Below the pieces are notes generated by a model. It was not told where the DNA came from, did not search any database, and was given only the letters and a program-made list of their open reading frames with translations. Both the position numbers and the translations under genes were made by a program. A stretch of DNA of 8,453 nucleotides from Pseudomonadota bacterium (GTDB lineage Bacteria > Pseudomonadota > Gammaproteobacteria > SZUA-229): assembly GCA_030836935.1 (NCBI GenBank), contig JAUPMA010000220.1, forward strand, positions 1-8,453, read 5' to 3'. Of the stretch, positions 1-6,097 are shown piece by piece; the stretch's first letter is position 1; the number at the start of each line of letters is the position of its first letter.

Positions 1-1
1 C

Positions 2-874
2 ATGCTGCTGAGAAACAAGGCGGATGAACGTAATGTGGCGCTGGTAGATGAAATTGATGATCGCCTGCCGAAAACACTTCGCGGTGATCCGGTGCGTATC
101 CGGCAGATTCTTGCCAACCTGATGACCAATGCCATCAAGTTCCCCGAGAAAGGTGAGGTCAGGGTAAAAGTCATGGTTCTGGAACAGGATGAAAGATCGG
201 TGCGATTACGCATTGAAGTCATTGACAGCGGAATCGGTATTTCAGAAGAAGCGCAACGCAAATTGTTTAACGCATTTACCCAGGCGGATGGTTCTACTAC
301 GCGCAAATATGGCGGCACCGGATTGGGTCTGGCCATTGTGCGCAAACTGGCAACCATGATGCACGGCAGCCTGGGAGTGAATTCGGAATTGGGCAAGGGT
401 TCATGTTTCTGGACGGAAATTGCTTTTGAAATTCCGCAAGGTGTGGAGCTGGCGCCGGATACACAATCGCAGGCAGCTGGTGCCGAGGCCGTGCTGCAAG
501 GCCATGTATTGCTGGTGGAAGATAATCCGGTGAACCAGATTGTGGCGAAAAAAATGCTGGAAAAAATCGGTATCAGTTTCGAGGTGGCAAACAATGGTCA
601 GGAAGCGGTTGACCGCTTGCAGCAAACGCATCACTTTGATCTGGTGTTAATGGACTGCCAGATGCCGCTCATGGATGGTTATGCCGCTACGGGTGAAATT
701 CGCAAGCGCGAACAGCAGGAAACGCTGGCGCATTTGACAGTGATTGCCATGACAGCCAATGCCATGGAAGGTGATCGTGCAAAGTGTATCGAGGCCGGCA
801 TGGATGATTATGTATCCAAACCTGTAAAGCAGGCAGAGCTGCAATCAATGCTGCAAAAATGGCTGGCAAAGTGA
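2..874 (+). CDS. Hybrid sensor histidine kinase/response regulator, C-terminal part (5' end outside window)
   Basis: This is the 3' end of a two-component hybrid kinase. The reading frame is open at the left edge, so the Met at base 2 is probably internal and the sensor and His-phosphoacceptor (H-box) regions lie outside the window. Residues about 1-145 are a HATPase_c domain: N-box with N43 ([11 protein letters not shown]), G1 box DSGIGI (75-80), and G2 box GGTGLGLAI (104-112). Residues about 168-290 are a receiver domain: acidic pair E173/D174, phosphoacceptor D218 in [11 protein letters not shown], switch T251, and K273 in SKPV. A linker of about 25 residues joins them. The protein would autophosphorylate on the missing histidine and pass phosphate to its own D218, probably for onward relay. 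It ends right after the receiver, with no visible Hpt or output domain. Signal and target cannot be told from this part. The family call is sure. Confidence 0.95.
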   Translation: MLLRNKADERNVALVDEIDDRLPKTLRGDPVRIRQILANLMTNAIKFPEKGEVRVKVMVLEQDERSVRLRIEVIDSGIGISEEAQRKLFNAFTQADGSTTRKYGGTGLGLAIVRKLATMMHGSLGVNSELGKGSCFWTEIAFEIPQGVELAPDTQSQAAGAEAVLQGHVLLVEDNPVNQIVAKKMLEKIGISFEVANNGQEAVDRLQQTHHFDLVLMDCQMPLMDGYAATGEIRKREQQETLAHLTVIAMTANAMEGDRAKCIEAGMDDYVSKPVKQAELQSMLQKWLAK

Positions 875-909
875 CACTATAAAAAACTGTTCATTCAGGG
901 TTTAATCAG

Positions 910-915
910 TACAAT
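910..915 (+). promoter_or_regulatory. Possible -10 element for ubiC
   Basis: TACAAT lies 32 bp before the ubiC start in the 73-bp gap after the kinase gene. No convincing -35 sits 16-18 bp upstream (nearest is CTGTTC), so this is a weak prediction. I see no hairpin with a T-run in this gap, so read-through from the kinase gene is also possible. Confidence 0.3.
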
Positions 916-947
916 TCACCCACTTCATCACTGAACCTGTTCTGCTC

Positions 948-1487
948 ATGTCAGTCTGTCGCGCAAATCTGATCTGGCGTCAACGCAAACAATGCCTGCA
1001 TGAACGCGCGCCTGCCAGCACCGCCCGCTGGCTGTTTGACCGGGCATCACTTACCGCACGCATAATGGCGGCCTGCAAGGGGCAATTCCGCGTAAGGGTT
1101 TTATCGGTGAAACGCGGTTTGCCGCGTCTGGATGAAGCGCTGGCATTGCGCATGCGCGAACGCAATCAGGCACTGGTGAGGCAGGTGTTGCTGTATTGCA
1201 ATGATCAGCCCTGGGTGTATGCGCGTACAGTGATTCCGTTAACCAGTTTGCGCGGGCCATTGCGTGGCCTGACTCGCCTGGGCAACAAACCGCTGGGTGC
1301 GGTGCTGTTTGCCAACCGTACCATGCGACGCAGTGTGATTGAGGTGACGAAACTGGTTTCGCAACATCCCTGCTACCCGGCGATGCAAAATCATGGCAAT
1401 GAAACAATCTGGGGAAGACGCTCGGTGTTTCATTTGCACAGTCAGCCGCTGCTGGTGAGCGAGTTCTTTTTGCCGGGAATAAAATAA
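948..1487 (+). CDS. ubiC: Chorismate--pyruvate lyase UbiC
   Basis: Chorismate lyase removes pyruvate from chorismate to give 4-hydroxybenzoate, the first committed step of ubiquinone synthesis, in the cytoplasm. The 179-aa length fits the family (E. coli about 165). Family landmarks are present: WVYARTVIP (89-97) with R93 matching the active-site arginine of E. coli UbiC, LGNKPLGAVLF (111-121), WGRRSVFHL (155-163), and PLLVSEFFLP (167-176) with E172 matching the conserved catalytic-site glutamate. The ATG at 948 has no clear Shine-Dalgarno sequence (upstream bases are CTGTTCTGCTC), but the N-terminus aligns well with E. coli UbiC from memory, so I keep it. Unlike many proteobacteria there is no ubiA directly downstream. 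The next gene is convergent, so ubiC is alone or cotranscribed with the kinase gene 73 bp upstream. Confidence 0.95.
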   Translation: MSVCRANLIWRQRKQCLHERAPASTARWLFDRASLTARIMAACKGQFRVRVLSVKRGLPRLDEALALRMRERNQALVRQVLLYCNDQPWVYARTVIPLTSLRGPLRGLTRLGNKPLGAVLFANRTMRRSVIEVTKLVSQHPCYPAMQNHGNETIWGRRSVFHLHSQPLLVSEFFLPGIK

Positions 1488-1496
1488 GACAAGACC

Positions 1497-1553
1497 TTGT
1501 CGCAAAGACGCAAAGAAAATATGTTTCAAGAAACTTTGCGTTCTTTGCGTCAA
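1497..1553. repeat. Imperfect palindrome of CGCAAAG units between convergent ubiC and ppiA
   Basis: The left arm (1497-1515) reads TTGTCGCAAAGACGCAAAG. The right arm (1534-1553) is its reverse complement apart from one mismatch and one extra base. The 18-nt loop is A/T-rich. Each arm holds two direct CGCAAAG heptamers. The element fills almost the whole 69-bp gap between two convergent genes and ends 4 bp from the ppiA stop codon. It could fold as a long hairpin in either transcript and so act as a bidirectional terminator, although neither side has a clean T-run. The heptamer pattern resembles short palindromic repeats that I remember as dispersed in many bacterial genomes, so a REP/MITE-like element is the alternative. 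Confidence 0.7.
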
Positions 1554-1556
1554 ATA

Positions 1557-2138
1557 TTATTCCCGGATAATTTCAACCTTGTTGATGATTACCAGGGGTT
1601 GCGGCACGTCCTGATCAAACGGCCCGCCTTCGCCAGTGGTTACATTCTGGATACGGTCCACCACATCCATGCCTTTTGCCACCTTGCCGAACACGGTATA
1701 GCCCCAGCCCTGCACTGATTTGTCACGGAAATTGAGAAAATCATTGTTTACGGTGTTGATAAAAAACTGTGCTGTGGCGGAATGCGGATCCATGGTGCGC
1801 GCCATGGCAATGCTGCCACGATCATTTTTCAATCCGTTGAATGCTTCATTCGGCACTGGCGGGCGCACCGTTTTTTGCATGAAGTCGGGAGTAAAACCGC
1901 CGCCTTGAATCATGAAATTTTTTATCACCCGGTGAAATACCGTGCCATTGTAAAAACCTTCTCTTGCGTAGCGCATGAAGTTCTCGACTGTTTTGGGAGC
2001 GGCTTTTGTATTCAGTTCCAGTTCAATCGCACCCATGCTGGTATCAATGCGGATTTGTGGTGCATCACTGGCCCATGCCAGTGAGGAAAAAATCAGCGAA
2101 GAAAAAAACAGGCTGTAAAGGAACGGGGTTTTTTTCAT
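1557..2138 (-). CDS. ppiA: Periplasmic cyclophilin-type peptidyl-prolyl cis-trans isomerase (PpiA-like)
   Basis: The 193-aa protein is a cyclophilin that speeds cis-trans isomerisation of X-Pro bonds in exported proteins. Residues 1-23 are a clear Sec signal peptide: basic MKK, a hydrophobic stretch, and AWA before S24 as the likely cleavage site. The mature part matches E. coli PpiA closely: FHRVIKNFMIQGGGF (68-82) with the catalytic arginine at R70, the GSIAMART block (108-115), SATAQFFIN (120-128), and GYTVFGKVAKGMDVVD (146-161). As in bacterial PpiA, the tryptophan of eukaryotic cyclophilins (cyclosporin contact) is not at that position. The start has a good AGGA seven bases upstream. That AGGA overlaps the TAG stop of the upstream TetR gene (9-bp gap), so the two genes are almost surely cotranscribed and perhaps translationally coupled. 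Confidence 0.95.
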   Translation of the reverse strand: MKKTPFLYSLFFSSLIFSSLAWASDAPQIRIDTSMGAIELELNTKAAPKTVENFMRYAREGFYNGTVFHRVIKNFMIQGGGFTPDFMQKTVRPPVPNEAFNGLKNDRGSIAMARTMDPHSATAQFFINTVNNDFLNFRDKSVQGWGYTVFGKVAKGMDVVDRIQNVTTGEGGPFDQDVPQPLVIINKVEIIRE

Positions 2139-2147
2139 GGCGGTATC

Positions 2148-2753
2148 CTATTTCTTGAAGTTGATGGTTTTCATGAACAGTGTAATCAGTTCGTCAACCA
2201 GGGTTTCGATGGGTGTGTCTTTGAAGCGTTCATTAGGTTGCAGGCATTTCAGCAATAAAACTTCACGAATCATCGCCTGATACATGAGCGCGGCGGCCGT
2301 GACGTTGATGCTGGCGACTTTGCCTTGCGCCATCAGTTCACTGAGGTTGAATTCAATATAATCGGTAAAACTTTTCCAGCGATTCAGGAAAAATTCACCG
2401 CTGGCGTCATGGCCTTCGAGCTGGCTGTGCATTTCCATTTTCAGAAGATCCGGCTGGTTGACAATGCTGTTGACGAATACGCGTGTCATGCCGCGCAGCA
2501 TGTATTCAAAGGATGTGTCCTCGTTAACCACGGTATCGACGTAGCTTTCGCGGGTGCAGGAAAATTCGTGCAGTACCGCCGCATAAAGATCTTCCTTGGA
2601 TTTGAAATGGCGATACAGAATGGACGGGCTGACGCCTACGGTCCTGACGATTTCATCAATGGAAACGCCGTGAAAGCCTTTTTGCGCAAACAGTCGCTTG
2701 GCCACATTGATGATGGATTCACGGCGTTCTTCGGCGTTAAGACGTTTGGTCAA
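2148..2753 (-). CDS. TetR/AcrR-family transcriptional regulator
   Basis: The 201-aa protein has the standard TetR layout. Residues about 9-60 form the DNA-binding domain: RRESIINVAKRLFAQKGFHGVSI, then the helix-turn-helix DEIVRTVGVSPSILYRHFKSKEDLY, a very typical pattern. Residues 61-201 are a divergent helical ligand-binding and dimer domain, so the ligand cannot be predicted. The best start consistent with the fold is a TTG at 2751-2753, without a clear ribosome-binding site; I find no nearby in-frame ATG. This suggests low expression, as is common for repressors. The gene lies 76 bp downstream of tusA, with a terminator-like hairpin between, and 9 bp upstream of ppiA. A palindrome at the tusA promoter is a plausible binding site. 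Regulation of tusA, of itself and of ppiA is inferred from position only. Confidence 0.9.
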   Translation of the reverse strand: MTKRLNAEERRESIINVAKRLFAQKGFHGVSIDEIVRTVGVSPSILYRHFKSKEDLYAAVLHEFSCTRESYVDTVVNEDTSFEYMLRGMTRVFVNSIVNQPDLLKMEMHSQLEGHDASGEFFLNRWKSFTDYIEFNLSELMAQGKVASINVTAAALMYQAMIREVLLLKCLQPNERFKDTPIETLVDELITLFMKTINFKK

Positions 2754-2783
2754 GGGAAACTCGGGTGTAAAACAGGCCGGGGC

Positions 2784-2818
2784 AGAAAACGGGCGCCAGC
2801 CAGAATGCCTGGCGCCCG
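2784..2818 (-). terminator. Intrinsic terminator downstream of tusA
   Basis: Perfect 10-bp arms (2790-2799 and 2809-2818, core GGGCGCCAG/CTGGCGCCC) with a 9-nt loop make a very stable GC-rich stem. Read on the minus strand it is followed by TTTTCTG, a short T-tract. It begins 12 bp after the tusA stop. The weak T-tract suggests partial read-through into the TetR gene, which has no obvious promoter of its own in the remaining 36 bp. Confidence 0.75.
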
Positions 2819-2829
2819 CTGGAGACAGA

Positions 2830-3057
2830 TCAGGATTTCTTGATCATGAACTCAAAGGCACCGCCGGCTTCGGCGCTGGACAACAGGGTGTTGCCAGTCT
2901 GTTTGCAGAAAGCTTCGAAGTCTTTGACTGAACCCGGATCGGTAGCAACAATTTTCAGAACCTGTCCGCTGGACAGTTCAGAAATGGCCTTCTTGGCGCG
3001 CAGGATCGGCAGTGGGCAGTTCAGGCCTTTGGCATCTAACATAGCGTCGTGACTCAT
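2830..3057 (-). CDS. tusA: TusA/SirA-family sulfur carrier protein
   Basis: This 75-aa cytoplasmic protein belongs to the TusA/SirA/YedF family. The signature is DAKGLNCPLPILRAKKAI (8-25), where C14 of the CPxP motif carries the persulfide sulfur. The rest (LKIVATDPGSVKDFEAFCKQTGN) is the usual compact two-layer fold. Family members hand sulfur to partners for tRNA thiolation or molybdenum-cofactor synthesis, and in sulfur oxidisers take part in dissimilatory sulfur transfer. Nothing nearby (no rhodanese, dsrE or tusBCD genes) tells which applies, so the symbol is given by family. C51 is a second cysteine, not part of the motif. The start is well supported: AGGAG six bases before ATG. It is preceded by a leader of about 127 nt from a strong promoter with an operator-like palindrome. 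Confidence 0.92.
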   Translation of the reverse strand: MSHDAMLDAKGLNCPLPILRAKKAISELSSGQVLKIVATDPGSVKDFEAFCKQTGNTLLSSAEAGGAFEFMIKKS

Positions 3058-3151
3058 GGGATTCTCCTGTGAAAGGTAGTGGATGAACGGGATAACGGAT
3101 CTTGTTAGCCGCTTGCTGAAAAATTGTCGGGTTGCCTTGCGTGGCTACCTC

Positions 3152-3164
3152 GAAAATAATTTTC
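3152..3164. promoter_or_regulatory. AT-rich perfect palindrome in the tusA leader
   Basis: GAAAAT-A-ATTTTC is a perfect 13-bp palindrome about 20-32 bp downstream of the predicted tusA transcription start. It could be a second protein-binding site or a short weak hairpin in the leader. A palindrome this short and AT-rich may also be chance. Confidence 0.35.
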
Positions 3165-3172
3165 AACCAGCT

Positions 3173-3192
3173 GTTAGTGATCGTTCACTTAC
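3173..3192. promoter_or_regulatory. Operator-like palindrome overlapping the tusA transcription start
   Basis: On the minus strand this 20-bp site reads GTAAGTGAACGATCACTAAC. Eight of ten base pairs are symmetric about the centre, with a continuous AGTGA/TCACT core. It starts on the last two bases of the -10 hexamer and covers the expected +1, the classic place for repression by blocking RNA polymerase. Size and symmetry fit a TetR-family dimer site, and a TetR gene lies just downstream of tusA. Binding by that protein is inference. Confidence 0.65.
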
Positions 3193-3219
3193 AATACGAA
3201 TGACGTGATCCGGTGTCAA
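3191..3219 (-). promoter_or_regulatory. Sigma70-type promoter for tusA
   Basis: Read on the minus strand: a perfect -35 TTGACA (3219-3214), a 17-bp spacer, and a -10 TATTGT (3196-3191, four of six consensus bases). Transcription would start near 3184, giving a leader of about 127 nt before the tusA ATG. It is the best promoter match in the window and is directly abutted by the palindrome at 3173-3192. Confidence 0.75.
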
Positions 3220-3301
3220 CAAAAAATTTACGGAAATAGGGCCGGTTGTCATACGGCCAACACAATTGTGGTGGCCGGAAGCAGTGGAACGGGAAAATTT
3301 T

Positions 3302-3775
3302 ATGAACAAAGAAGAGATGGCCGGTCATTCAGCCTGCCCCTGTGGCAGCCGGTTGCAACTGGAAGAGTGCTGCCTGCCACGGATATCCGGTCAGGCGCCT
3401 GCCGGCAGCGCGGAAGCCCTGATGCGCTCACGCTACACCGCCTATGTGCTGGGCAGGGCCGATTACCTGGCGGCCAGCTGGCACCCGTCGACCCGGCCGC
3501 CTCAGTTGTCTGTCAGCGGTGATATTGAATGGTCGGGGCTGGAAGTGCTGGCCTGCCAGTCGGGATCGGCCACCGATTCAAGAGGCCGGGTGGAATTCAT
3601 TGCCCGTTACCGGCAGCAGGGCCGTTCCGGGCAGGTGCATGAAAACAGCCGTTTTGTGCAGGAACAGGGCAGGTGGTTTTATCTGGACGGCGATCTGAAA
3701 ACAGTCGTGTCAGGACGTAATGCGCCCTGCACCTGCGGCAGCGGCAAGAAATTCAAGAAATGCTGCGGCAAATGA
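3302..3775 (+). CDS. ychJ: YchJ-family protein (UPF0225) with two SEC-C zinc-binding motifs
   Basis: The 157-aa protein matches the YchJ family (E. coli YchJ about 152 aa), whose exact role is not known to me. It has a SEC-C motif at each end: ACPCGSRLQLEECC (C12, C14, C23, C24) and APCTCGSGKKFKKCC (C143, C145, C154, C155), each a likely zinc ligand set. Between them are the family blocks LMRSRYTAYVLGRADYLAASWHP (40-62), IEWSGLEVL and VEFIARYRQQGRSG...ENSRF, an NTF2-like fold. The C-terminal motif resembles the SecB/ribosome-binding tail of SecA, but SEC-C occurs in many unrelated proteins. I chose ATG 3302 (GGGA seven bases upstream) over a TTG at 3266, because the conserved N-terminus begins near here. 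It is divergent from tusA and precedes rmuC by 91 bp. Confidence 0.9.
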   Translation: MNKEEMAGHSACPCGSRLQLEECCLPRISGQAPAGSAEALMRSRYTAYVLGRADYLAASWHPSTRPPQLSVSGDIEWSGLEVLACQSGSATDSRGRVEFIARYRQQGRSGQVHENSRFVQEQGRWFYLDGDLKTVVSGRNAPCTCGSGKKFKKCCGK

Positions 3776-3824
3776 ATTGCGCTACGGCATGGCGGGTGGC
3801 AACTACGTCTGGCCTCCACGCCTG

Positions 3825-3830
3825 TACAAT
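3825..3830 (+). promoter_or_regulatory. Possible -10 element for rmuC
   Basis: TACAAT, 36 bp before the rmuC start in the 91-bp gap after ychJ. No recognisable -35 lies at the right distance, so rmuC may equally be read from the ychJ promoter. Confidence 0.28.
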
Positions 3831-3866
3831 GCCGCTGATTATTTTAATTGCTTCAAGGAATATGTA

Positions 3867-5144
3867 ATGACGGTGAATCTGTTGCTGCTGGTAGTTGTGA
3901 TGGTCGTGCTGGTTCTGGTGTTGCCGCTGCTGCTGTTCGGCCAGCTGCAAAAATTCAGGTTGCAATTGCACAATGATCTCACCGGACAATTGCTGGAAGC
4001 GAGGGAGAAGCAACTGCAACGCCTGATGGAAATGCAGCAGCAGTTGAGCGAGCGTCTGGCGCAATTCAGTGAAACCACGCAAGGCACATTGAACCAGCAT
4101 CGTGAAAAATTTGAGCAACGGCAGCTGGAAACGCTGAAGCTGCAACAGGAAAGTCTCACCCAGGGCATGAGTGAAGTGCGGCGTCAGGTGACCGATGCGC
4201 TGGTCAGGAATGGCGATGAACTTGGCAAACGTGTTGATGCGCTGACGCAAAATACTGATCAGAAACTAAAGGAAATCAGCGGCCAGGTTGAGCGGCGTTT
4301 GAATGAGGGATTTGAAAAAACCACGGCGACTTTCACCGATGTATTAAAACGCCTGGCCCTGATCGACGAAGCACAGAAAAAAATTACCGAACTTTCCGGC
4401 AATGTAGTGAGCTTGCAGGAAGTGCTGGCCGACAAGCGTTCGCGCGGCGCATTCGGTGAAGTACAACTGGCGCAACTGGTGCGTAATGTGATGCCGGAAA
4501 ACAGTTTTGCCCTGCAACACACCTTGAGTAATGGTAATCGCGCCGACTGCATGCTGTTTTTGCCGCAACCTTCCGGCAACATTGCCATTGATTCCAAATT
4601 TCCGCTGGAAACATTTCGCCATATGGCCAACATTCATCTGGGCGAGGCAGATCGCGTGACAGCCGAGCGGCAATTCCGGCAGGATATCAAAAAACACATC
4701 AGGGATATTTCGAGCAAATACATCATTGCCGGTGAAACATCCGACGGTGCGGTGATGTTTATTCCGGCCGAAGCGGTATTTGCCGAAATTCACGCCCATT
4801 ATTACGATCTGGTTGAAGAAGCGCAGCGGGCGCGGGTGTGGCTGGTATCGCCTACAACCCTGATGGCGATCCTGACCACGGCGCGTGCCGTGCTGAAGGA
4901 TTCGGCCACTCGCCAGCAAGTACACGTCATTCAGGAACATCTGGGCGCACTGGCCAAGGATTTCGAGCGTTTTGGCGAACGCATGGACAAGCTGGCCACG
5001 CATATTTCGCAGGCCAACAAAGACGTGGAAGATGTACACAAGTCAGCCAAAAAAATCAGCAGCCGATTCGAGAAAATTGAAAAGGTCGAGGTGGCCGGAG
5101 AAGGGGTAGCCAGATTGCTGTCACAGACAGACAGCGAGGACTGA
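3867..5144 (+). CDS. rmuC: DNA recombination protein RmuC
   Basis: RmuC was named for limiting recombination at inverted repeats in E. coli; its core is related to restriction-type nuclease folds. From ATG 3867 the protein is 425 aa. Residues about 3-25 are one membrane anchor (VNLLLLVVVMVVLVLVLPLLLFG). Residues about 30-185 are Gln/Glu/Leu-rich and look like a long coiled coil. The RmuC domain follows from about 194: GAFGEVQLAQLVRNVMP, then NRADCMLFLP...IAIDSKFPLETF, a PD-(D/E)xK-like core, then VMFIPAEAVFAEIHAHYYDLVEEAQRARVWLVSPTTLMAILTTAR. The frame is open upstream to 3720 inside ychJ, but AAGGA seven bases before ATG 3867 and the membrane anchor fix the start. An overlapping ATG-TAA at 3862 is a dead start. 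It is likely an inner-membrane protein facing the cytoplasm. Confidence 0.93.
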   Translation: MTVNLLLLVVVMVVLVLVLPLLLFGQLQKFRLQLHNDLTGQLLEAREKQLQRLMEMQQQLSERLAQFSETTQGTLNQHREKFEQRQLETLKLQQESLTQGMSEVRRQVTDALVRNGDELGKRVDALTQNTDQKLKEISGQVERRLNEGFEKTTATFTDVLKRLALIDEAQKKITELSGNVVSLQEVLADKRSRGAFGEVQLAQLVRNVMPENSFALQHTLSNGNRADCMLFLPQPSGNIAIDSKFPLETFRHMANIHLGEADRVTAERQFRQDIKKHIRDISSKYIIAGETSDGAVMFIPAEAVFAEIHAHYYDLVEEAQRARVWLVSPTTLMAILTTARAVLKDSATRQQVHVIQEHLGALAKDFERFGERMDKLATHISQANKDVEDVHKSAKKISSRFEKIEKVEVAGEGVARLLSQTDSED

Positions 5145-5237
5145 CCCGCGTTGGCGGCGGGGCAATTTCTAAAATCGCTGTCTATACTTGCCAGACTGTT
5201 TTTCGACAGGGAAGTCCCAACAAGAGGATGTCGTAGC

Positions 5238-5597
5238 ATGGTTGAGAATTATGAAGAGCGTCGCGCCCATCGCCGGTTTGAGTTAGCGGATGAAATCAAC
5301 CTGAAAATTGTTTTTTCATCTGAAAATCCCGGTTTGCTGGGTCGTACACTCGATGGCTCCACGCTGGATGTGTCTGCGGGGGGGCTGAGAATTCTGCTCA
5401 ACCACCCGATCAAGGTTGATAGTGTGCTGGATGTGTGGGTAACGCTGAAAGAACAAAGGCGCAAATTTTTTCTTACCGGGAATGTGCGCTGGTGCAATGA
5501 GTCGGACAAGCCCGGTATTTACCAGGTCGGTTTGATTTTGCGTGAGCGCACAGATACCGTGACCGATTTGCGCAGCTGGCAGGAAACGTTCAAATAA
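5238..5597 (+). CDS. PilZ domain protein, probable cyclic di-GMP receptor
   Basis: The 119-aa protein is a single PilZ domain. The cyclic di-GMP-binding signature is complete: an RxxxR pair in EERRAHRRFEL (R8/R12 or R9/R13) and D44-x-S46-x-x-G49 in LDVSAGGLRI. The rest (VLDVWVTLKEQRRKFFLTGNVRWC...YQVGLIL) is the usual beta barrel. Such stand-alone proteins bind the second messenger and act on motility, pili or polysaccharide machinery, but no partner is visible here. ATG 5238 was chosen because GAGGA lies nine bases upstream and the RxxxR motif normally sits near the N-terminus; the frame is open back to 5151 but has no better start. A TATACT at 5183-5188 may be its -10, though no -35 is evident. 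It follows rmuC by 93 bp. Confidence 0.92.
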   Translation: MVENYEERRAHRRFELADEINLKIVFSSENPGLLGRTLDGSTLDVSAGGLRILLNHPIKVDSVLDVWVTLKEQRRKFFLTGNVRWCNESDKPGIYQVGLILRERTDTVTDLRSWQETFK

Positions 5598-5664
5598 TTC
5601 CTGTGCCGGTTTTACGCACGATTCCTGTGCGAGCTGGCAACAGAGTTCTGCCTGGCCCGGCTCG

Positions 5665-5889
5665 TTACAGCTGCTTTCCTGACCGGGCATTGCCGTTGTT
5701 CAGGCTGCCTGTTTCAACAAATCCTTCCTCATCTTCCATGCGGCGATTTGTGTTGTTGCGAAAATCGCTGATCAGGGATTCGTTGCGCAGCCTGTAACGG
5801 CGGTCGGCTGCATGACGCCGCGGCTGGTGTGCCTGACGTCGTTCGGGTCCGCTGTAATACTCTGGAGTTTTGTCATCGATTGTGTGCAT
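5665..5889 (-). CDS. Small arginine-rich conserved-looking protein of unknown function
   Basis: I do not recognise a named family. The 74-aa protein (78 aa if started at the ATG at 5901) is hydrophilic. It carries GPERRQAHQPRRHAADRRYRLRNESLISDFRNNTNRRMEDEEGF: repeated RR pairs at near-regular spacing (ERR, PRR, DRR, NRR), then an acidic patch. Similar small proteins with a GPERR...DRR pattern occur in proteobacteria, from memory, without known function. Of the two ATGs, AAGG directly abuts the 5901 start with no spacer, while GGA lies seven bases before ATG 5889, so I favour the latter. A strong promoter (5924-5952) lies just upstream. It is divergent from the PRK-like gene and convergent with the PilZ gene. 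No membrane segment, signal peptide or cysteine is present. Confidence 0.72.
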   Translation of the reverse strand: MHTIDDKTPEYYSGPERRQAHQPRRHAADRRYRLRNESLISDFRNNTNRRMEDEEGFVETGSLNNGNARSGKQL

Positions 5890-5923
5890 TTCTGAATCCA
5901 TCCTTCAGTTGTTCCGTAGTGTT

Positions 5924-5952
5924 TTAATAGTTTCCAGAATGCGCCGGGTCAA
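5924..5952 (-). promoter_or_regulatory. Sigma70-type promoter for the small Arg-rich gene
   Basis: On the minus strand: TTGACC (5952-5947), a 17-bp spacer, then TATTAA (5929-5924). Expected start near 5917 gives a leader of about 28 nt to ATG 5889. Spacing and hexamers are good. Confidence 0.6.
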
Positions 5953-5983
5953 CCCTGAAGTGACGGATGGTTTGTGCTGCATC

Positions 5984-6048
5984 AACCGGCAAGGATGTAA
6001 ATCAGTATTTCACCAGATACCGGATTACGCAGAATTCTTTTGCCGGTT
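5984..6048. promoter_or_regulatory. Spaced inverted repeat in the divergent intergenic region
   Basis: AACCGGCAA (5984-5992) and its exact reverse complement TTGCCGGTT (6040-6048) are 47 bp apart between the two divergent genes. The right copy covers the candidate -35 of the PRK-like gene. The arrangement suits two half-sites or two binding sites of one regulator. It does not match the T-N11-A pattern I know for CbbR in any obvious way. Confidence 0.4.
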
Positions 6049-6068
6049 TGCCATGAATGCTATACAAA
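6040..6068 (+). promoter_or_regulatory. Candidate promoter for the PRK-like gene
   Basis: TTGCCG (6040-6045), a 17-bp spacer and TACAAA (6063-6068), each four of six consensus bases. It would start transcription about 20 bp before the ATG at 6098. The -35 lies inside the right arm of the inverted repeat, which suggests regulation. Confidence 0.45.
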
Positions 6069-6097
6069 TAGGCCTGGTTTGCAGGGGGAGGCTGGCC

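Noticed and set aside
3266..3301. N-terminal extension of the YchJ protein from a TTG start
   Set aside because: ATG 3302 has a suitable GGGA upstream, and the family's conserved N-terminal SEC-C motif begins close to it. The extension looks like untranslated leader.
3720..3866. Upstream extension of rmuC overlapping the end of ychJ
   Set aside because: The extra residues are a frame shadow of the ychJ Cys-rich tail. The real start at 3867 has AAGGA and leads straight into the membrane anchor.
5150..5166. Sigma54-like GG...GC pair upstream of the PilZ gene
   Set aside because: The GG and GC are too close together for the -24/-12 spacing and the flanking bases do not match.
5597..5630. Ten-base direct repeat ATTCCTGTGC after the PilZ gene (5597-5606 and 5621-5630)
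   Set aside because: Only two short copies, no mobile-element features and no insertion boundary. It may be chance.
5870..6097. Upstream extension of the PRK-like gene
   Set aside because: It lacks similarity to PRK N-termini and would run over both promoters. ATG 6098 has a GGGGGAGG ribosome-binding site and begins with MSKKHPIVAVTG, the usual PRK start.
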